Shown here in pieces: positions 60,029 through 64,000 of a stretch of 64,000 bases of DNA. A program made the translations under genes and the position numbers. This stretch comes from Allopusillimonas ginsengisoli (GTDB lineage: Bacteria > Pseudomonadota > Gammaproteobacteria > Burkholderiales > Burkholderiaceae_B). The stretch is taken from positions 186,001 to 250,000 of the forward strand of contig RAPG01000006.1 of NCBI GenBank assembly GCA_005239165.1. Reading direction: 5' to 3'. The notes beneath the pieces are model-generated. The model saw only the letters and a list, made by a program, of their open reading frames with translations, was not told the DNA's origin and did not search any database. The first letter of the stretch is position 1; the number at the start of each line of letters is the position of its first letter.

Positions 60029-60215
60029 AAATACTCAGTATTTGAACCTACACAAAAACGAATTAGTCATTCACTAACCGCATCTGCCACTCAATAGTTA
60101 ATATCAAACTAATTTGAGTCGAAATGATTTTGTGCGGTATGATTTCTTTCATTATCATTCGCTGGCTCAAGGTCAGTGCCCCATAACAAATCGATCTGAG
60201 ATGAAATCGATCTGA
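60029..60215 (+). promoter_or_regulatory. palindromes and direct repeats before ehuB
   Basis: AAATACT-C-AGTATTT (60029-60043) and TCAAA-CTAA-TTTGA (60104-60117) are perfect palindromes; AAATCGATCTGA occurs twice (60188-60199, 60204-60215). One or more may bind the regulator of the transporter operon. Confidence 0.5.
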
Positions 60216-60233
60216 ATTCAAAAGGACACTCAC

Positions 60234-61087
60234 ATGAAAACAAAAACGCTACTTACCGCACTGGCGACTACGATGGCCGTCAGCTTCGGCGTCAGCGCCA
60301 GCGCCGTTACCTTGAAAGAGGTTCAGGATCGCGGCACAGTGCGTATCGCCGTGGCGAACGAGATTCCTTATGGCTACATGGACATGAGCGGCAAGGCCAA
60401 AGGTGCCGGGCCCGAAGTAGCTCAGCACATCATGGACGAACTGGGAATCAAGAAGATTGAGTGGATCACCACTAATTTTGGTTCACTCATCCCCGGCCTG
60501 CGCGCGAATCGCTTTGACATGGTGTCCGCCGAGATGGCTATTTTGCCGCAGCGCTGTAAAGAGGTGCTGTTTTCAGAGCCCAACACATCGTATGGTGAAG
60601 GCCTGCTAGTCGCCAAGGGCAACCCTGACGATATTCATACGTTTGAAGCATTCGCCAAAAACGACAAAAAATCGCCATCATGGCGGGCGCCGATCAGCTC
60701 GAAATGCTGCAAGAATTGGGTGTATCTGAAGATCACATGGTTACCATCGCAAGCAACGCCGATGCCATCTCCACTGTCGCTACGGGCCGCGCCAGCGCCT
60801 ATGCAGCAACCAGCCTCACCGTAAGTGAACTGGCCAAGAAAAGCGACAAAGTTGAACCGGCCGCTGACTTCACTGATCCCGTCATTGGCGGCAAGCCTGC
60901 CCGCAGCTGGGGTGGCTTCACGTTTAATCAGGGTTCAGAAGACTTTCGTGATGCTGTCAATGGCGAACTGAAAAAATTCAAACAAACGCCAGAATGGAAG
61001 AAAATCCTTGAAACCTACGGGTTTAGCGAGGCAGATGCGAAAGAGTCATTCAGTATGACAACCGAGCAGCTCTGCGCAGCAAAATAA
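60234..61087 (+). pseudogene. ehuB: ectoine/hydroxyectoine-type binding protein EhuB, frame broken in an A6 run
   Basis: Signal peptide (LLTALATTMAVSFGVSASA), then VRIAVANEIPYGYMDMSGKA, SLIPGLRANRFDMVSAEMAI, ILPQRCKEVLFSEPNTSYGE. At 60667-60672 the A6 run shifts frame; the other frame continues KIAIMAGADQLEMLQELG to TTEQLCAAK. One missing A, or a -1 slip, restores the full 280-residue protein. The match to EhuB is good along both halves. The sequence may be an assembly error. Confidence 0.8.
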
Positions 61088-61197
61088 CGTGTGACTACCA
61101 TGCCTGCGATTGAACGCGCCCTCTTCCTGCCGGCCCGCAGGCCAGCAGGTGGGGGGTTGCGCGCGGGCATTTTGCCTTCAACCAGGAAATACCCCTG

Positions 61198-61869
61198 ATG
61201 GACTGGATTTCTTACAGCGTTCCGCTGTTGGAAGGCGCCTGGGTAACGACACAGCTTACCGTCTACTCAACCATATTTGGCGCTTTCTTCTCCTTTGCCT
61301 TCGGCATCGGAAAACTCTCACACAACTGGGCCATCAAAGGCATCTCTATCGGCTTTATTGAGGTCTTTCGAGGGACGTCTCTGCTGGTCCAGTTGTTTTG
61401 GCTTTATTTTGCACTGCCCGTCTTTGGCCAGATGGTGGGTCTCGACTTGCGTTTTCCCCCCGTCGTAGCGGGCACACTGGCGCTCAGTCTGAACATTGGT
61501 GCCTATGGCGCCGAGGTGGTGCGTGGCGCCATACAAGCCGTACCATCTTCCCAGCATGAGGCGGCCAAGGCCCTCGACTTTACCCCACGACAGGTTATGT
61601 GGCGTATTGCACTGCCACAAGCTATTCCTGAAATGATGCCCAGCTTTGGCAACCTGGCCGTCCAGAATCTGAAAGACACAGCCTTGGTATCGCTGATCAG
61701 CTTGGGCGATATGGCTTTCCGGGCCGAACAGATCCGTAACTTTACTCAAGACAGTGTCACCGTCTACACCCTCCTGCTGTTTATGTATTTTGGTATGGCG
61801 CTGGTACTCACCGCCATCATGAAGCTGCTTGAGCGCTCCGTTGGGCGCTGGCGCGCAGGGAGGGTTTGA
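61198..61869 (+). CDS. ehuC: ectoine/amino-acid ABC permease EhuC
   Basis: 223 residues. Polar amino acid permease: VEVFRGTSLL-type motif (FIEVFRGTSLLVQLFWLYFA), NIGAYGAEVVRGAIQAV, and the EAA loop HEAAKALDFTPRQVMWRIAL, PQAIPEMMPSFGN. Pairs with EhuD. Confidence 0.85.
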   Translation: MDWISYSVPLLEGAWVTTQLTVYSTIFGAFFSFAFGIGKLSHNWAIKGISIGFIEVFRGTSLLVQLFWLYFALPVFGQMVGLDLRFPPVVAGTLALSLNIGAYGAEVVRGAIQAVPSSQHEAAKALDFTPRQVMWRIALPQAIPEMMPSFGNLAVQNLKDTALVSLISLGDMAFRAEQIRNFTQDSVTVYTLLLFMYFGMALVLTAIMKLLERSVGRWRAGRV

Positions 61870-61870
61870 T

Positions 61871-62563
61871 ATGTTGTTTGGCATTGAATGGGACACCGCC
61901 AATAACTGGGTGTTTGCCGCATCGATACTTCCAATACTGCTCAAGGGCCTGGTCATTACTATTCAGGCCACGGTCGTAGGCTTTTTCGTGGCAGCCGTGC
62001 TCGGGCTAGTGCTTGCAGCCTTGAAGTCTGCCCGCTTGCGTATTATTTCATGGCCAGCCCGATTTATTACGGAGTTTATCCGTGACACGCCGCTACTGGT
62101 GCAGCTGTTTTTTCTTTATTACGTACTGCCCGACTACGGCATCGTACTGCCGGCCTTTTTGACTGGTGCACTGGCACTGGGGGTGCAATACAGTGCATAT
62201 ACCTCTGAGGTTTATCGTGCTGGCATTGAGTCAGTAGCGCATGGTCAGACCGAGGCGGCGCGGGCACTTGATCTCTCACCGCTCAGGCAATTTGCCGTGA
62301 TTATCGTGCCACAGGCCATACCACGCATTATTCCCGCCATGGGTAACTATCTCGTCTCCATCATGAAAGACGTACCTGTATTGTCCGTTGTGTCGGTACT
62401 TGAAATGCTCAATGTCGCCAAAATCATTGGCGATCGTACTTTCAATTATCTGATCCCGCTCTCCATGGTGGGTGGCCTTTATCTCGTGATGACATTGGTC
62501 GCTTCCGCCGCCGTACGCCATGTGGATCGCCGTCTGCCCAAGCAAGGAATTCCGCTCAAATGA
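61871..62563 (+). CDS. ehuD: ectoine/amino-acid ABC permease EhuD
   Basis: 230 residues starting one base after ehuC. ITEFIRDTPLLVQLFFLYYV, QYSAYTSEVYRAGIESVAHG, QTEAARALDLSPLRQFAVII, VPQAIPRIIPAMGNY. Overlaps ehuA by ATGA. Confidence 0.85.
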   Translation: MLFGIEWDTANNWVFAASILPILLKGLVITIQATVVGFFVAAVLGLVLAALKSARLRIISWPARFITEFIRDTPLLVQLFFLYYVLPDYGIVLPAFLTGALALGVQYSAYTSEVYRAGIESVAHGQTEAARALDLSPLRQFAVIIVPQAIPRIIPAMGNYLVSIMKDVPVLSVVSVLEMLNVAKIIGDRTFNYLIPLSMVGGLYLVMTLVASAAVRHVDRRLPKQGIPLK

Positions 62564-63399
62564 ACGAAACCGTCACAGAACCCATTGAGCCCGAAACTAT
62601 TGCCGGCGCAAAAGCCGGCGAGATCGGCGCGCCTATTATTAAATTCGAGAAGGTCATCAAACGCTTTGGTGATGTCACCGTGCTCGACGAGCTTGACTTC
62701 GAGGTCAAAAAAGGTGAAAAGGTCACCATTATCGGCCCGTCCGGCTCAGGAAAATCAACGGTGCTGCGCATCTTGATGACTCTTGAAACCATTAACGAAG
62801 GCGTTATCTACGTGGCAGGCAAACCACTCTGGCACGAATACAAAAACGACGAACTTGTACCAGCCAGCGAAGATCATCTGCGCACCATGCGCAAAGAAAT
62901 GGGTATGGTGTTTCAGCAGTTCAACCTTTTCCCGCACATGACCGTGCGCCGCAATGTGACGGAAGCCCCCGTGCATGTGCTCGGACTGTCCAAAGAAGAG
63001 GCGGCAGAGCGGGCTGAAGAGTATCTGGACCTCGTTGGCCTGCTCGATCAGGCTGACAAGTTTCCCAGCCAGCTTTCTGGTGGTCAGCAGCAGCGGGTTG
63101 CCATTGCGCGGGCGCTAGCCATGCGACCTAATATCATGCTATTTGACGAACCCACATCGGCGCTGGATCCCGAACTGGTGGGCGAAGTGCTAAGTGTGAT
63201 CCAGCGGCTGGCCGGCGAACATGATCTGACCATGCTGCTGGTCACGCATGAGATGCAGTTTGCCAAGCAGATATCCGACCGGATATGTTTTTTCGATAAG
63301 GGGCGCATCGTGGAAGACGGGCCGCCTGAGCAGATACTGGTTTCGCCAAACGAAACACGCACACAAGAGTTTCTCAAAGGCTTTATCGACCCCGAGTGA
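62560..63399 (+). CDS. ehuA: ectoine/amino-acid ABC transporter ATPase EhuA
   Basis: 279 residues. Walker A IIGPSGSGKSTVLRILMTLE, Q-loop MVFQQFNLFPHMTV, signature QLSGGQQQRVAIARALAMRP, Walker B IMLFDEPTSALDPEL, LLVTHEMQFAKQ. Order B-C-D-A fits the ehu operon. Confidence 0.88.
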   Translation: MNETVTEPIEPETIAGAKAGEIGAPIIKFEKVIKRFGDVTVLDELDFEVKKGEKVTIIGPSGSGKSTVLRILMTLETINEGVIYVAGKPLWHEYKNDELVPASEDHLRTMRKEMGMVFQQFNLFPHMTVRRNVTEAPVHVLGLSKEEAAERAEEYLDLVGLLDQADKFPSQLSGGQQQRVAIARALAMRPNIMLFDEPTSALDPELVGEVLSVIQRLAGEHDLTMLLVTHEMQFAKQISDRICFFDKGRIVEDGPPEQILVSPNETRTQEFLKGFIDPE

Positions 63400-63630
63400 C
63401 AAACTGAAGCGTCCGGGCGGCAGCCGTGCCTATGGCCTGTGCCCTCAGGCCATCCGGCAAAGACCCGCTACCGCACGGCGCCGGCCTGCTTGGCCGGCGT
63501 CCGCCCCCTTTAGCCAGATTAGCGCCGGTTTTCTGGATCGATCAGTGTTGGATTGGGCTCCTGAGCGCCGTAATCTGGTATTTCTATGCAAAAAACCAAT
63601 CTGCTTGCTTCATAAGAGCCAAGACACGAG

Positions 63631-63999
63631 TCAGCGACTGCTCACCGTCCACAGGTCACGCCAGAACTGAAGCTTTTTAAAATCATCTGGCGTGGTTTCT
63701 GAATTGTTGACATACATTTTATCAATCAATTTATCTACGCCAGACGCTTCGCTTGCCGGCATTTCCGCTTTGCTGTTCGTCGATATCTTGCCGTCTTCCA
63801 TCTGCGGCTCCATGCCCTCGGCTGACATCATGTAGTGCGCAAACAACTTGGCCGCATTGGGGCTTTTGGTCCCAGCCGCGATGACGGCAACACGAGGTGT
63901 TAGCTGGCCGATCCACGGCGTCATCTCTTTACAGACGGCCATAGCGAATTTTTCATTTTTTGCATGCGTAAAGATGGCCGAGCTAACAAACCCGATCAC
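63631..63999 (-). CDS. 3' end of an ABC transporter binding-protein gene, cut by the window edge
   Basis: At least 122 residues; the frame runs off the right end. TPRVAVIAAGTKSPNAAKLF then AHYMMSAEGMEPQMEDGKIS is the C-terminal region of Fe3+/spermidine-type extracellular binding proteins. Substrate unknown. Confidence 0.7.
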   Translation of the reverse strand: MIGFVSSAIFTHAKNEKFAMAVCKEMTPWIGQLTPRVAVIAAGTKSPNAAKLFAHYMMSAEGMEPQMEDGKISTNSKAEMPASEASGVDKLIDKMYVNNSETTPDDFKKLQFWRDLWTVSSR

Positions 64000-64000
64000 G

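Overview
The window comes from a betaproteobacterium, most likely Alcaligenaceae (Burkholderiales). The best single clue is the tmRNA at 27602-27968, whose tag reads ANDERFALAA. The housekeeping genes (ribA, purB, mnmA, aroG-type DAHP synthase, liv and ehu transporters) also read as betaproteobacterial. I could not run searches, so genus is not assigned.

Layout. (1) 1 to about 27.6 kb is the replication, immunity, recombination and integration half of a lambdoid-type prophage. It sits at the 3' end of ssrA, with a tyrosine integrase and excisionase at 26.2-27.5 kb; its structural half lies left of the window. A leftward early operon (8445 to 1933) carries Cro-like, CII-like, DUF1367-like, HNH/DUF968-like, O-like, P-like, RuvC-like and Q-like genes. 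A rightward early operon starts at a promoter at 15408-15436 and runs through long structured leaders to a RecT-like annealing protein and a YqaJ exonuclease fusion. Both early promoters hold the same perfect 19-bp palindrome between their -35 and -10 boxes, so the CI-like repressor at 8526 probably governs both. (2) Accessory genes occupy three slots: between the Q-like operon and the late genes (HNH protein, 244-1827); between the repressor and the rightward promoter, the position of rexAB in lambda (8.9-15.3 kb: lipoprotein, VasI-like, membrane proteins, toxin-antitoxin pair, P63C protein); and between the exonuclease and excisionase (SIR2-like protein, and an overlapping operon of a membrane protein plus two tiny polyproline proteins). 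(3) 27.6-44.6 kb is host chromosome: ssrA, a LysR/azoreductase pair, ribA, a branched-chain-amide type ABC transporter with a LivM-LivG fusion, cytochrome b561, a secreted nuclease, nagB, a DnaA-box-like cluster and decayed toxin-antitoxin genes. (4) About 44.6-52.6 kb is a second, decayed prophage ending at tRNA-Lys(CTT). It keeps terS, a truncated terL, a tape-measure fragment, hicAB and a coiled-coil membrane protein in the slot where the first prophage has its HNH gene. Its wHTH and Q-like genes are clear paralogues of those at 1.9-2.5 kb. (5) 52.6-64 kb is chromosome: cytochrome c', purB, a glutathione transferase, mnmA, an FAD-linked oxidase, a DAHP synthase behind a Phe-codon attenuator, an ehuBCDA ectoine-type transporter (ehuB frameshifted) and the end of another binding-protein gene.

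The points most worth following are: the boxA-containing structured leader and the ~730-nt structured noncoding region of the recombination operon; the membrane/polyproline three-gene operon; the SIR2-like and HNH candidate defence genes; the repeated promoter-like cassettes at 8.9-11 kb; and the Phe-rich leader with terminator/antiterminator before the DAHP synthase gene.
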